Shown piece by piece: positions 13,841 to 21,416 of a stretch of DNA of 24,276 nucleotides (its first letter is position 1; every line of letters begins with the position of its first letter). Origin of the DNA: an uncultured Collinsella sp. (lineage in GTDB: Bacteria > Actinomycetota > Coriobacteriia > Coriobacteriales > Coriobacteriaceae); NCBI GenBank assembly GCA_900542125.1, contig UQMO01000033.1, positions 1 through 24,276 on the forward strand, read 5' to 3'. The notes beneath the pieces were generated by a model that searched no databases, was not told the origin of the DNA, and worked only from the letters and a program-made list of their open reading frames with translations. The translations under genes and the position numbers were made by a program.

Positions 13841-14365
13841 ATGGCTCGTAATCAGAAGCAGCAGCGCGAGGCCTCCGAGTTCGAGGAGCGCGTCGTTTAC
13901 ATCAACCGCGTGTCGAAGACCGTCAAGGGTGGTCGTCGCATGAGCCTCGTCGCTCTCGTCGTCGTTGGCGACGGCAAGGGCAACGTCGGCGTTGGCATGG
14001 GCAAGTCCGCTGAGGTGCCCATGGCCATCTCCAAGGCGTCTCTCGATGCCAAGAAGAACATGTTCCACGTGCCGGTGACCGATCAGGGCACCATCCCGCA
14101 CGAGGTTCTCGGCCACTTTGGTGCCGGCCGCATCATCATCAAGCCCGCTGTCGAGGGTACCGGCGTTATCGCCGGCGGCGCTGTGCGTCCCCTCTTCGAG
14201 CTTGCTGGCATCAAGAACGTCCTGTCCAAGTCCCTCGGTACCGACAACGGCCTCAACATCATCAAGGCTGCCGTCGAGGGCCTCAAGGAGCTCTCCAGCC
14301 CTGAGGACGTCGCGGCTCGCCGTGGCCTGACGGTCTCCGAGATGTTCGTCGGTAAGGAGAACTAA
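13841..14365 (+). CDS. rpsE: 30S ribosomal protein S5
   Basis: This 174-residue protein has the S5 double-stranded-RNA-binding-like N-domain (FEERVVYINRVSKTVKGGRR) and the C-domain (GTGVIAGGAVRPLFELAGIKNVLSKSLG, in parts). S5 lies near the mRNA entry and affects translational accuracy. The ATG follows AGGAGG. It ends two bases before rpmD, indicating tight co-translation. Confidence 0.98.
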   Translation: MARNQKQQREASEFEERVVYINRVSKTVKGGRRMSLVALVVVGDGKGNVGVGMGKSAEVPMAISKASLDAKKNMFHVPVTDQGTIPHEVLGHFGAGRIIIKPAVEGTGVIAGGAVRPLFELAGIKNVLSKSLGTDNGLNIIKAAVEGLKELSSPEDVAARRGLTVSEMFVGKEN

Positions 14366-14367
14366 GC

Positions 14368-14550
14368 ATGGCTGACACCATCAAGATCAAGCAGGTCCGC
14401 AGCACCAACGGTTGCAAGCAGGACCAGGTCCGTACTGTCCGTGCCCTCGGTCTCCACAGGATCCGCGAGGTTCGCGAGATTGCTGACAACGAGTCCGTCC
14501 GCGGCATGATCTTCAAGGTCAAGCACCTTGTCGAGATTGTAGAGGAGTAG
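14368..14550 (+). CDS. rpmD: 50S ribosomal protein L30
   Basis: This 60-residue protein matches bacterial L30: IKIKQVRSTNGCKQDQVRTV, then ALGLHRIREVREIADNESVRGMI (in parts). L30 is small and not universal in bacteria, but is usually found here between rpsE and rplO. The ribosome site AAGGAG lies inside the end of rpsE. Confidence 0.97.
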   Translation: MADTIKIKQVRSTNGCKQDQVRTVRALGLHRIREVREIADNESVRGMIFKVKHLVEIVEE

Positions 14551-14553
14551 CAA

Positions 14554-15003
14554 ATGCAGCTTCACGATCTTACTCCCGCGCCCGGTTCCACCAAGAACCG
14601 CAAGCGCGTCGGCCGTGGCAATTCTTCAGGTCACGGCACCACTTCTGGCCGCGGCCAGAAGGGCCAGGGTTCCCGCTCTGGCGGCACCAAGGGTGCCGGC
14701 TTCGAGGGTGGCCAGACTCCGCTGGCTATGCGCCTGCCCAAGCTTCCGGGCTTCCGCAACCCCCGTCGTATCGAGTACACCGCTGTTAACGTTGAGCGTC
14801 TCGAGCGCAAGTTCGAGGACGGCGCTGTGATCGACGGTGCCGCTCTTAAGGCCGCTCGCATCACCAAGAGCGAGTTCGAGCCCGTCAAGGTGCTCGGCAA
14901 TGGTGAGCTCACCAAGAAGTTCACGGTCAAGGTCGACAAGGTCAGCGCTTCTGCGCAGGCCAAGATCGAGGCCGCCGGCGGAAAGGTCGAGCTGCCGTGC
15001 TAA
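14554..15003 (+). CDS. rplO: 50S ribosomal protein L15
   Basis: This 149-residue protein begins MQLHDLTPAPGSTKNRKRVG and has the glycine-rich L15 stretch GRGNSSGHGTTSGRGQKGQ, then FEGGQTPLAMRLPKLPGFRN. L15 is an early 50S assembly protein. The ATG comes three bases after rpmD. Its last codons overlap the GTG start of secY by seven bases. Confidence 0.98.
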   Translation: MQLHDLTPAPGSTKNRKRVGRGNSSGHGTTSGRGQKGQGSRSGGTKGAGFEGGQTPLAMRLPKLPGFRNPRRIEYTAVNVERLERKFEDGAVIDGAALKAARITKSEFEPVKVLGNGELTKKFTVKVDKVSASAQAKIEAAGGKVELPC

Positions 15004-16283
15004 ATGGTCTTAAGAATGCTTTCCGCATCAAAGAATTGCGCGAAAAGATTCTTTTTACCATAGCTATGCTCGTCGTGTACCGCATTGGTGCGCACGTTCC
15101 TGTGCCCGGCATTCCCTTCCAGGGGATGCTGGGCCTTTTCTCGACCGATAACAATTCGGTCGCCGCAGGTGCTATGGCCCTCCTGAATCTTTTCTCTGGC
15201 GGCGCGTTGAGCTATGTGTCGGTGTTTTCGCTGGGCATCATGCCTTACATCACCAGCTCGATCATCCTCCAGATGCTCCAGGCCGTCGTGCCTTCCCTGC
15301 ATGAGCTTGCCCGCGAGGGCGAGGTCGGTCAGACCAAGATTACGCAGTATTCGCGTTACCTCACCCTGGCTCTGGCAATCCTCAACTCCGTGGGTTACCT
15401 CTTCCTCTTTAAGAGCTTCGGCATCAGCTTTAATGGCGCCGGCGCTCCCGAGATCATCTTCGACCTCATGATCGTCGGTACGCTCACCGCGGGCGCCATG
15501 CTGATCATGTGGATTGGTGAGCTCATCACCCAGCGCGGTATCGGCAATGGCATGTCGCTGATCATCTTCGCGAACATCATGGCCGGTCTGCCGCAGGCAA
15601 TCTTCTCCAGCACCGAGGGCAATGCCGGTGGCATCATCACCATGGTGATCATCTGCGCCATCATCCTGCTGGTTATCCCGCTGATTGTTTTCCTTGAGCG
15701 CGGCCAGCGCCGCATCCCGGTCTCCTACGCCAAACGCGTCGTGGGCCGTCGCATGATGGGTGGCCAGACCACCTACCTGCCCATCAAGGTCAACACCGCG
15801 GGTGTCGTGCCGATCATCTTCGCTTCGGCGCTGCTGTACTTCCCGGCTCAGATTGCCGTGTTCTTCCCCGGCATCGGCTGGATTCAGGCAGTTGCCTCCG
15901 CGCTTTCGACCGGTTGGCTCAATTGGGTGCTTAACGTTGTCCTCATCGTGTTCTTCGCGTACTTCTACACCTCCATGGTGTTCAACCCCGATGACACGGC
16001 CGACAACCTTAAGAAGCAGGGCGGCTTTATTCCGGGCGTGCGTCCGGGTAGGGCTACCGCGGCCTACATCAAGAACGCGCTCAACAAGATTACGCTTCCC
16101 AGCGCTGTCTTTTTGGCGCTCATCGCCATCGTGCCTTCGATCATCTTCTCCTTCACGGGTAACCATCTGATCCAGGCATTTGGCGGCACGTCCATCCTCA
16201 TCATGGTCGGCGTCGTGCTCGACACAGTCGATAAGCTCGAAGGCCAGATCAAGATGTATGATTACGATGGATTCTTTAAATAG
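14997..16283 (+). CDS. secY: Protein translocase subunit SecY
   Basis: This 428-residue membrane protein is the channel subunit of the Sec translocon. About ten hydrophobic helices are visible. Family motifs include ILFTIAMLVVYRIGAHVPVPG near 18-38, GIMPYITSSIILQML, ITQRGIGNGMSLIIF, the cytoplasmic loop ERGQRRIPVSYAKRVVGR, and FNPDDTADNLKKQGGFIPG. The start is GTG at 14997 inside the end of rplO. A nearby ATG at 15004 is out of frame. The overlap implies translational coupling. Its place between rplO and adk is the standard spc arrangement. Confidence 0.97.
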   Translation: MLNGLKNAFRIKELREKILFTIAMLVVYRIGAHVPVPGIPFQGMLGLFSTDNNSVAAGAMALLNLFSGGALSYVSVFSLGIMPYITSSIILQMLQAVVPSLHELAREGEVGQTKITQYSRYLTLALAILNSVGYLFLFKSFGISFNGAGAPEIIFDLMIVGTLTAGAMLIMWIGELITQRGIGNGMSLIIFANIMAGLPQAIFSSTEGNAGGIITMVIICAIILLVIPLIVFLERGQRRIPVSYAKRVVGRRMMGGQTTYLPIKVNTAGVVPIIFASALLYFPAQIAVFFPGIGWIQAVASALSTGWLNWVLNVVLIVFFAYFYTSMVFNPDDTADNLKKQGGFIPGVRPGRATAAYIKNALNKITLPSAVFLALIAIVPSIIFSFTGNHLIQAFGGTSILIMVGVVLDTVDKLEGQIKMYDYDGFFK

Positions 16284-16301
16284 GCTAGAGGAGGATTGCT
16301 C

Positions 16302-16928
16302 ATGAACCTCGTATTGCTCGGAGCTCCGGGTGCCGGCAAGGGCACCGTCGCACAGGAGCTCGTCGCCGAGTTTGGCGTCGCTCACATTTCCACGGGCGAC
16401 CTGCTGCGTGCTGCCGTCAAGGGCGGCACCGAGCTTGGTATTCAGGCTAAGAAGTACATGGACGCTGGCGAGCTCGTTCCCGACCAGCTCGTGATCGACC
16501 TTGTCAAGGAGCGCCTTGCCGCCGATGACGCCCAGCAGGGCTTCATCCTCGACGGCTTCCCGCGCAACACCGCCCAGGCCGTGACCCTCGATTCCGAGCT
16601 CTCCGCCATGGGTCGCGAGATCGACTGTGCCCTTCTGGTCGATGTGGCCCCCGAGGTCATCATCGATCGTCTGTCTTCGCGTCGCACCTGCCGCGCCTGC
16701 GGTTACACCGGCACCGCTGCCGATGCTACTTGCCCCAAGTGCGCTGGCGAGATGTATCAGCGCGACGACGACAAGCCCGAGACCATCAAGAACCGTCTCG
16801 ACGTCTACGAGAAGTCCACGAGCCCGCTCGTCGACTACTATCGTGGCCAGGGTCTGCTCAAGTCGGTCAACGGTGATCAGGCTCGCGAGACCGTGTACGG
16901 GGATGTCAAAGAGGCTCTCGGTCTATGA
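16302..16928 (+). CDS. adk: Adenylate kinase (zinc-lid type)
   Basis: This 208-residue kinase interconverts ATP + AMP and 2 ADP. The P-loop GAPGAGKGT lies at 7-15, the AMP-binding ISTGDLLRAAV at 29-39, and FILDGFPRNTAQA at 81-93. The LID carries four cysteines (Cys130, 133, 144, 147), so it binds zinc structurally, as is common in Gram-positive and related enzymes. The ATG at 16302 follows GAGGAGG. An in-frame TTG two codons upstream is less likely. The stop overlaps the map start as ATGA. Confidence 0.97.
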   Translation: MNLVLLGAPGAGKGTVAQELVAEFGVAHISTGDLLRAAVKGGTELGIQAKKYMDAGELVPDQLVIDLVKERLAADDAQQGFILDGFPRNTAQAVTLDSELSAMGREIDCALLVDVAPEVIIDRLSSRRTCRACGYTGTAADATCPKCAGEMYQRDDDKPETIKNRLDVYEKSTSPLVDYYRGQGLLKSVNGDQARETVYGDVKEALGL

Positions 16929-17713
16929 TCAAGATTAAGTCTGCAACGCAAATCGAGCAGATGAAGAAGGCAGGAGCGCTATCTAAGATGGCGCTCCGCC
17001 ACGTTGGAGCCATGGTGCGCCCCGGCGTTTCGACTTTTGAGCTCGATCAGCTCGCGGAGCAGATTATCCGCATGCATGGCGGCACCCCGGCCTTTAAGGG
17101 TTACGGCGGGTTCCCGGGGACCATTTGCGCATCGATCAACGATGCCGTGGTCCACGGTATTCCCAACCCCGACATGATCCTGCGCGATGGCGATATCATC
17201 TCCATCGATACGGGAGCCGTTGTCGACGGTTGGGTCGGCGATAACGCTTGGACGTTTTTCGTCGGCACCCCCACGCCCGAGGCCAAGGCCCTGTGCGAGG
17301 TTACGCGCGATTGCCTTAAGGCTGCCATCGAGCAGGCTGTTCCCGGTAACCATATCGGGGATGTTGGTTATGCCGTTCAGTCCCTCGCCGAGTCTCACGG
17401 TTACGGCGTGCTTCGTGACTATGTGGGCCATGGCATTGGCCGCGTGATGCACGAGGACCCCAACGTTCCTAACTATGGAAAGAAGGGGAGGGGCGTTCGC
17501 CTCCAGGCTGGCATGGTCATTGCCATCGAGCCGATGGTTACGATGGGTTCCAACCATGTGAGCACGGGCTCCGACGGTTGGATTGTTACGACCAACGACC
17601 ACCTGCCCGCCGCGCACTACGAGAACACCGTCGCCATTACCAATGACGGTCCGGTGATTCTCACCACGGATGCCCAAGGTGCTTGGTGTTCGCTCCAAGG
17701 CGGAGAAATGTAA
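16925..17713 (+). CDS. map: Type I methionine aminopeptidase
   Basis: This 262-residue enzyme removes N-terminal methionine from nascent proteins. All five metal ligands are present: Asp95 and Asp106 (IDTGAVVDGWVGDNAW), His169 (VGHGIGRVMHEDP), Glu202 (IEPMV) and Glu233 (YENTVAIT). His77 in VVHGIPN is the conserved substrate-side histidine. The start ATG overlaps the adk stop by four bases, so translation is coupled. The transcript is followed by a large palindrome rather than running straight into infA. Confidence 0.98.
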   Translation: MIKIKSATQIEQMKKAGALSKMALRHVGAMVRPGVSTFELDQLAEQIIRMHGGTPAFKGYGGFPGTICASINDAVVHGIPNPDMILRDGDIISIDTGAVVDGWVGDNAWTFFVGTPTPEAKALCEVTRDCLKAAIEQAVPGNHIGDVGYAVQSLAESHGYGVLRDYVGHGIGRVMHEDPNVPNYGKKGRGVRLQAGMVIAIEPMVTMGSNHVSTGSDGWIVTTNDHLPAAHYENTVAITNDGPVILTTDAQGAWCSLQGGEM

Positions 17714-17718
17714 AAGTC

Positions 17719-17818
17719 GCCGCCCCCTGGTGCCCAACCTCGCCTTTCAATTTCGAAGGCATGACCCCAAGGTCTATGCCTTCTCATTTCAAGGCGATCT
17801 TGGGCATCAGGGAACGGC
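17719..17818. repeat. About 100-nt near-palindrome between map and infA
   Basis: The arms 17719-17766 and 17771-17818 are nearly reverse-complementary around CCAA (17767-17770). Paired blocks are GCCG/CGGC, CCCTGGTGCCCAA with TTGGGCATCAGGG (one G-U), CGCCTT/AAGGCG, and AAGGCATGACC with GGTCTATGCCTT (one bulge). An internal loop interrupts the middle. A T-rich stretch follows at 17819-17826, so it may terminate map transcription. Its length is unusual for that purpose, and a mobile or RNA-gene origin is possible. Confidence 0.8.
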
Positions 17819-17824
17819 TTTGTT

Positions 17825-17841
17825 TTACATTTCAAATGTAA
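17825..17841. promoter_or_regulatory. 17-bp palindrome upstream of the infA promoter
   Basis: TTACATTT-C-AAATGTAA is a perfect inverted repeat 36 bases upstream of the predicted -35. It could be an operator or a small hairpin. No known binding protein is recognised. Confidence 0.4.
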
Positions 17842-17877
17842 CAAGTTCCACTTAGTTGTGGAGCCATTACGAAGTTA

Positions 17878-17906
17878 TTACGATGCGTGCATACGTGTTG
17901 TAGAAT
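17878..17906 (+). promoter_or_regulatory. Predicted housekeeping promoter for infA
   Basis: TTACGA (17878-17883) and TAGAAT (17901-17906) are separated by exactly 17 bases and lie 40 bases before the infA start. It follows the map-infA palindrome, so infA-rpmJ-rpsM onwards probably form a separate transcript. Confidence 0.6.
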
Positions 17907-17945
17907 ACTCAATCGCTGTCGTTTTCTAGAGAAAGATGATTGCTT

Positions 17946-18164
17946 GTGAAGAAGGAAGACGCAATTGAGCTCGAGGGTACGGTAAAGGAACCGTTGCCCA
18001 ACGCCATGTTTAAGGTCGAGCTCGAGAACGGTCATTCGGTTCTGTGCAACATTTCTGGCAAGATCCGAATGAATTACATCCGTATTCTCCCCGGTGACAG
18101 GGTTGTCGTGGAGCTTTCCCCGTACGACCTGACCCGCGGCCGCATCACCTATCGCTACAAATAG
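17946..18164 (+). CDS. infA: Translation initiation factor IF-1
   Basis: This 72-residue OB-fold protein matches IF-1: KKEDAIELEGTVKEPLPNAMF, NGHSVLCNISGKIRMNYIRIL, and GDRVVVELSPYDLTRGRITYRYK (in parts). IF-1 occupies the 30S A site during initiation. I chose GTG at 17946 because it gives the family N-terminus; the TTG two codons upstream is an alternative. The ribosome site is weak. A 150-base gap precedes rpmJ. Confidence 0.96.
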   Translation: MKKEDAIELEGTVKEPLPNAMFKVELENGHSVLCNISGKIRMNYIRILPGDRVVVELSPYDLTRGRITYRYK

Positions 18165-18314
18165 CGGCACGCATACACGCACTCCATTTCCGACTGCAGG
18201 CTTAGCTCAACCTACGGTCGGATTGTGTGTGAAGACCAGCCATAGTTTTAAACGCCTGCGGCTGGGCGAGTAGATAGTAGGGAAGTAGTTTGAGCGCTAC
18301 CGAAAGGAAGAACG
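18165..18314 (+). other. infA-rpmJ intergenic region
   Basis: This 150-base gap is long for the position. CCGAC near 18189-18193 pairs with GTCGG near 18217-18221, with an inner AGG/CCT, which suggests one hairpin. It does not fold as a tRNA. An AAAGGAAG ribosome site for rpmJ is at the end. Confidence 0.4.
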
Positions 18315-18428
18315 ATGAAGGTACGTCCTTCGGTCAAGAAGATGTGCGATAAGTGCAAAATCATTAGGCGCCATGGCAAGGTCCTCGTCATTTGCGAGAA
18401 CCCCCGTCATAAGCAGCGTCAGGGTTAA
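18315..18428 (+). CDS. rpmJ: 50S ribosomal protein L36
   Basis: This 37-residue zinc-ribbon protein begins MKVRPSVKKMCDKCKIIRRH and ends ENPRHKQRQG. Ligands are Cys11, Cys14, Cys27 and His32, so it is the zinc-binding form. The ATG follows AAAGGAAG. It lies between infA and rpsM, the usual place. It is short and easily missed by length cut-offs. Confidence 0.98.
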   Translation: MKVRPSVKKMCDKCKIIRRHGKVLVICENPRHKQRQG

Positions 18429-18442
18429 GAGAGGAGACTACG

Positions 18443-18817
18443 TTGGCCCGTATTAATGGTGTCGACCTCCCGCGTGAGAAGCGCGTTGAGATCGGTCTGA
18501 CCTACATTTACGGCATCGGCCGCACCACTGCGACGAAGATTTGCGTCGAGTGCAACGTTAACGTGGATACGCGCGTTAAGGACCTCACCGAGGATGAGGT
18601 TAACGCCATCCGTGATTATATCGACAAGAACCAGATCATGGTTGAGGGCGACCTCCGCCGTGAGCGCAACCAGAACGTCAAGCGCCTTATGGACATCGGC
18701 TGCAACCGCGGCCTTCGTCACCGCAAGGGCCTCCCGGTCCGCGGCCAGCGCACCCACACTAACGCTCGTACCCGCAAGGGCCCGAAGCGTCAGATCGGTG
18801 CTAAGAAGAAGAAATAA
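18443..18817 (+). CDS. rpsM: 30S ribosomal protein S13
   Basis: This 124-residue protein has the S13 pattern: ARINGVDLPREKRVEIGLTY, then YGIGRTTATKIC (helix-two-turns-helix), LRRERNQNVKRLMDIG, and the basic tail RGQRTHTNARTRKGPKR. S13 sits at the 30S head and contacts the P-site tRNA and bridge B1. The start is TTG after GAGGAG. Confidence 0.98.
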   Translation: MARINGVDLPREKRVEIGLTYIYGIGRTTATKICVECNVNVDTRVKDLTEDEVNAIRDYIDKNQIMVEGDLRRERNQNVKRLMDIGCNRGLRHRKGLPVRGQRTHTNARTRKGPKRQIGAKKKK

Positions 18818-18831
18818 GGAGCGCTAGATAG

Positions 18832-19236
18832 ATGGCTACTGCTAAGAAGAACGTTCGCGCTGCCCGTCTGAAGCGCGCGGACCGTAAGAACATTTCCGTG
18901 GGCCAGGCTCACATCCGTTCTACGTTCAACAACACGATCGTTTCGATCACCGATCCCCAGGGCAACGTCATTTCCTGGAAGTCGGCTGGCCAGGTGGGCT
19001 TCAAGGGCTCCCGTAAGTCCACGCCGTTCGCTGCCCAGATGGCTGCCGAGGCTGCTGCCAAGCAGGCCATGGAGCACGGCATGAAGAAGGTTTCCGTCTT
19101 CGTCAAGGGCCCCGGCTCCGGTCGTGAGACCGCCATCCGCTCCCTCCAGGCTGCTGGCCTCGAGGTCTCGAGCATCCAGGACAAGACCCCCATCCCGCAC
19201 AACGGCTGCCGCCCCAAGAAGCGTCGCCGCGTGTAA
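18832..19236 (+). CDS. rpsK: 30S ribosomal protein S11
   Basis: This 134-residue protein matches S11: GQAHIRSTFNNTIVSITDPQ, GFKGSRKSTPFAAQMAAE, GPGSGRETAIRSLQAAGLEV and the basic end IPHNGCRPKKRRRV. S11 is part of the 30S platform near the mRNA exit. It is 14 bases after rpsM with an AAGGAGC ribosome site. Confidence 0.98.
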   Translation: MATAKKNVRAARLKRADRKNISVGQAHIRSTFNNTIVSITDPQGNVISWKSAGQVGFKGSRKSTPFAAQMAAEAAAKQAMEHGMKKVSVFVKGPGSGRETAIRSLQAAGLEVSSIQDKTPIPHNGCRPKKRRRV

Positions 19237-19255
19237 CTGAAAGGATCGTATCAAT

Positions 19256-19852
19256 ATGGCAATCGACAGGACTCCTGTTCTTAAGCGCTGCCGTCAGCTC
19301 GGGATCGATCCCGCTGAGCTCGGTTACAGCAGCAAGAAGGAATCTATCCGTCAGCCCAAGCGCCGTCGCAAGGAATCTGAGTACGGCATGCAGCTGCGCG
19401 AGAAGCAGAAGGTCAAGTTCATCTATGGCGTTCTGGAGAAGCAGTTCCACGGCTACTTCAACAAGGCCCGCAAGATGAACGGCGTCACCGGTGAGAACCT
19501 CATGATCATCCTTGAGTCTCGCCTCGACAACGTCGTCTTCCGTCTTGGCTTCGCCCGCACCCGCAAAGAGGCTCGTCAGTCCGTCCGTCACGGTCACTTC
19601 ACCGTGAACGGCAAGCGCGTGGACATCCCGTCCTACCGCGTCAAGGCCGGCGACGTCGTCGCTGTCGGCGAGAAGTTCCGTGACCTCCTCCCCATCAAGG
19701 AGGCTCTGATTTCCTCCGAGCGCTTTGAGGTCCCTGGCTGGCTCGAGGTCGATATCGAGAAGCTGTCTGGTAACGTGCTCGCTCTGCCGACGCGTGAGCA
19801 GATCAGCGGTGATATCAACGAGCAGCTCATCGTCGAGCTCTACTCTAAGTAG
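19256..19852 (+). CDS. rpsD: 30S ribosomal protein S4
   Basis: This 198-residue protein is S4. It has an N-terminal domain without the four-cysteine zinc knuckle (KRCRQLGIDPAELG, KESEYGMQLREKQKVKFIYG), and the S4 RNA-binding domain LESRLDNVVFRLGFARTRKEA with VRHGHFTVNGKRVDIPSYRV (both in parts). S4 starts 16S rRNA assembly and binds the 5' domain. The ATG follows AAAGGA. The gene sits between rpsK and rpoA, the alpha-operon order. Confidence 0.98.
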   Translation: MAIDRTPVLKRCRQLGIDPAELGYSSKKESIRQPKRRRKESEYGMQLREKQKVKFIYGVLEKQFHGYFNKARKMNGVTGENLMIILESRLDNVVFRLGFARTRKEARQSVRHGHFTVNGKRVDIPSYRVKAGDVVAVGEKFRDLLPIKEALISSERFEVPGWLEVDIEKLSGNVLALPTREQISGDINEQLIVELYSK

Positions 19853-19884
19853 TCCATCCGGGCTGCTGAGGCTGGAGGTAATAC

Positions 19885-20826
19885 ATGTCAGAATTCATTA
19901 GGCCTCAGGTTCAGGTCGAAGAGATCAACGAGACGTCTGCTCGTGTCTCCGTCGAGCCGCTCGAGCGTGGCTACGGCGATACGCTGGGTAACTCCCTTCG
20001 TCGCGTTCTTCTGTCCTCGCTCGAGGGTGCAGCCGTCGAGGCTATTCAGATCGATGGTGCGCAGCACGAGTTCATGACCATCCCTAACATGGTCGAGGAT
20101 GTCACCGACATCGTCCTGAATGTCAAGGGTCTTGTCTTCAGGGCTCTCGGCACGACCGACGAGGCGACCGCCACCATCTCGGTTGACGGCCCCTGCGAGG
20201 TCACCGGTGCGGACTTCTTTATTCCGTCCGAGTTTGAGCTGGTCAACCCCGAGCAGCACATCGCTACGCTCACCGAGGGTGGCCATCTCACTATGAGCAT
20301 GCGCATCGGCTATGGCCGCGGCTATGTTTCTGGCGAGGCCAACAAGCGCGACAACGATCCCATCGGTGTGATCCACGTCGACTCGCTGTACTCGCCGGTT
20401 TCCCGTTGCGCCAAGCTCGTTGAGGCTTGCCGTGTCGGTCAGCACACCGACTACGACCGCCTTGTCCTCGAGATCGAGACCAACGGCTCCATCGCCCCGC
20501 GCGACGCCGTGGTCCAGGCTGCCAATATCATCAACCAGCATATGGCCGCCTTTATGAACCTTGCCGAGACCCCCGAGGTCGAGGAGGAGGCTTCGATCTT
20601 CGCTCCCGAGGTCACCAACGACAACGCCGAGCTGGACAAGCAGATCGAGGATCTGGACCTTTCCGTCCGTTCCTACAACTGCCTTAAGCGCGCCAGCATT
20701 CACTCGGTCCGTCAGCTCGTTGAGTTCTCGGAGAACGATCTGCTCAACATCCGTAACTTCGGTGTTAAGTCGATCGAGGAAGTGAAGGACAAGCTTGAGT
20801 CCATGGGCCTGAGCCTGAAGGCTTAA
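19885..20826 (+). CDS. rpoA: DNA-directed RNA polymerase alpha subunit
   Basis: This 313-residue protein has both alpha domains. The N-terminal dimerisation domain (to about 230) has FVEPLERGYGDTLGNSLRR-like sequence (here VSVEPLERGYGDTLGNSLRR) and GAAVEAIQIDG. The linker at about 232-250 is acidic. The C-terminal domain has the helix-hairpin-helix DNA-contact region, DLDLSVRSYNCLKRASI and LLNIRNFGVKSIEEVKDKL. It assembles RNA polymerase and contacts upstream promoter DNA and activators. The ATG follows GGAGG. Confidence 0.98.
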   Translation: MSEFIRPQVQVEEINETSARVSVEPLERGYGDTLGNSLRRVLLSSLEGAAVEAIQIDGAQHEFMTIPNMVEDVTDIVLNVKGLVFRALGTTDEATATISVDGPCEVTGADFFIPSEFELVNPEQHIATLTEGGHLTMSMRIGYGRGYVSGEANKRDNDPIGVIHVDSLYSPVSRCAKLVEACRVGQHTDYDRLVLEIETNGSIAPRDAVVQAANIINQHMAAFMNLAETPEVEEEASIFAPEVTNDNAELDKQIEDLDLSVRSYNCLKRASIHSVRQLVEFSENDLLNIRNFGVKSIEEVKDKLESMGLSLKA

Positions 20827-20856
20827 TGCTTCGCATATTTGAGGAGAAACTAGACC

Positions 20857-21324
20857 ATGCGTCACAACGTTAAGAAGGGCCTGAAGCTCGGCACCGATGC
20901 GAGCCACACCAAGGCCATGAAGAAGAGCCTTGCTAAGGCCCTCTTCGAGAACGACCGCATCAAGACCACCGAGACCCGCGCTAAGGCGCTGCGTTCGGTC
21001 GTCGACCCGATCATCACTTGGGCCAAGAAGGGCGACCTGCACTCTCGTCGTCTGGCTATCGCCAAGCTCGGCGATAAGCAGCTCGTTGCCGAGATCTTCG
21101 ACAAGGCTGCCCAGGGCATGTGGCAGGACCGCAACGGCGGTTACACCCGCATCATGAAGCTCGGCAACCGCAAGGGCGACAACGCTCCCATCGTTATCAT
21201 GGAGCTCGTCACCGAGCCTTGCACGCCTAAGGCCAAGAAGGCTGCTCCGGCCCCCAAGAAGGCCGCTGCTCCCAAGAAGGTCGAGGCCGTCGAGGAGGCT
21301 CCTGCTGAGGAGACCGCTGAGTAG
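20857..21324 (+). CDS. rplQ: 50S ribosomal protein L17 with C-terminal extension
   Basis: This 155-residue protein begins with the L17 core (MRHNVKKGLKLGTDASHTKA, ETRAKALRSVVDPIITWAKKG, NGGYTRIMKLGNRKGDNAP). The core ends near residue 122. A tail of about 33 residues follows, rich in Lys, Ala, Pro and then Glu (KKAAPAPKKAAAPKK...EEAPAEETAE). Such tails occur in actinobacterial L17 and are probably disordered. It is the last gene before a strong terminator. Confidence 0.97.
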   Translation: MRHNVKKGLKLGTDASHTKAMKKSLAKALFENDRIKTTETRAKALRSVVDPIITWAKKGDLHSRRLAIAKLGDKQLVAEIFDKAAQGMWQDRNGGYTRIMKLGNRKGDNAPIVIMELVTEPCTPKAKKAAPAPKKAAAPKKVEAVEEAPAEETAE

Positions 21325-21350
21325 ACTTTCCGTCTACATAGGCTATATTC

Positions 21351-21381
21351 GAGGGGTACGTTCGCGTACCCCTCTTTTTTT
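21351..21381 (+). terminator. Strong rho-independent terminator after rplQ
   Basis: GAGGGGTACG (21351-21360) pairs perfectly with CGTACCCCTC (21365-21374) around a TTCG tetraloop, followed by seven T. It ends the infA/alpha operon. Confidence 0.95.
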
Positions 21382-21416
21382 GTCGCGATACCGTTACTTG
21401 TTTGTTGGGAGCGCCC

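Noticed and set aside
15000..16385. Long open minus-strand frame opposite secY
   Set aside because: The translation is rich in Asp, His and Arg, as expected from the reverse of a membrane protein gene; no conserved motif.
18165..18314. Possible tRNA between infA and rpmJ
   Set aside because: A CCGAC/GTCGG stem with an inner AGG/CCT looked suggestive, but no anticodon arm, TPsiC motif or CCA-type end can be placed.
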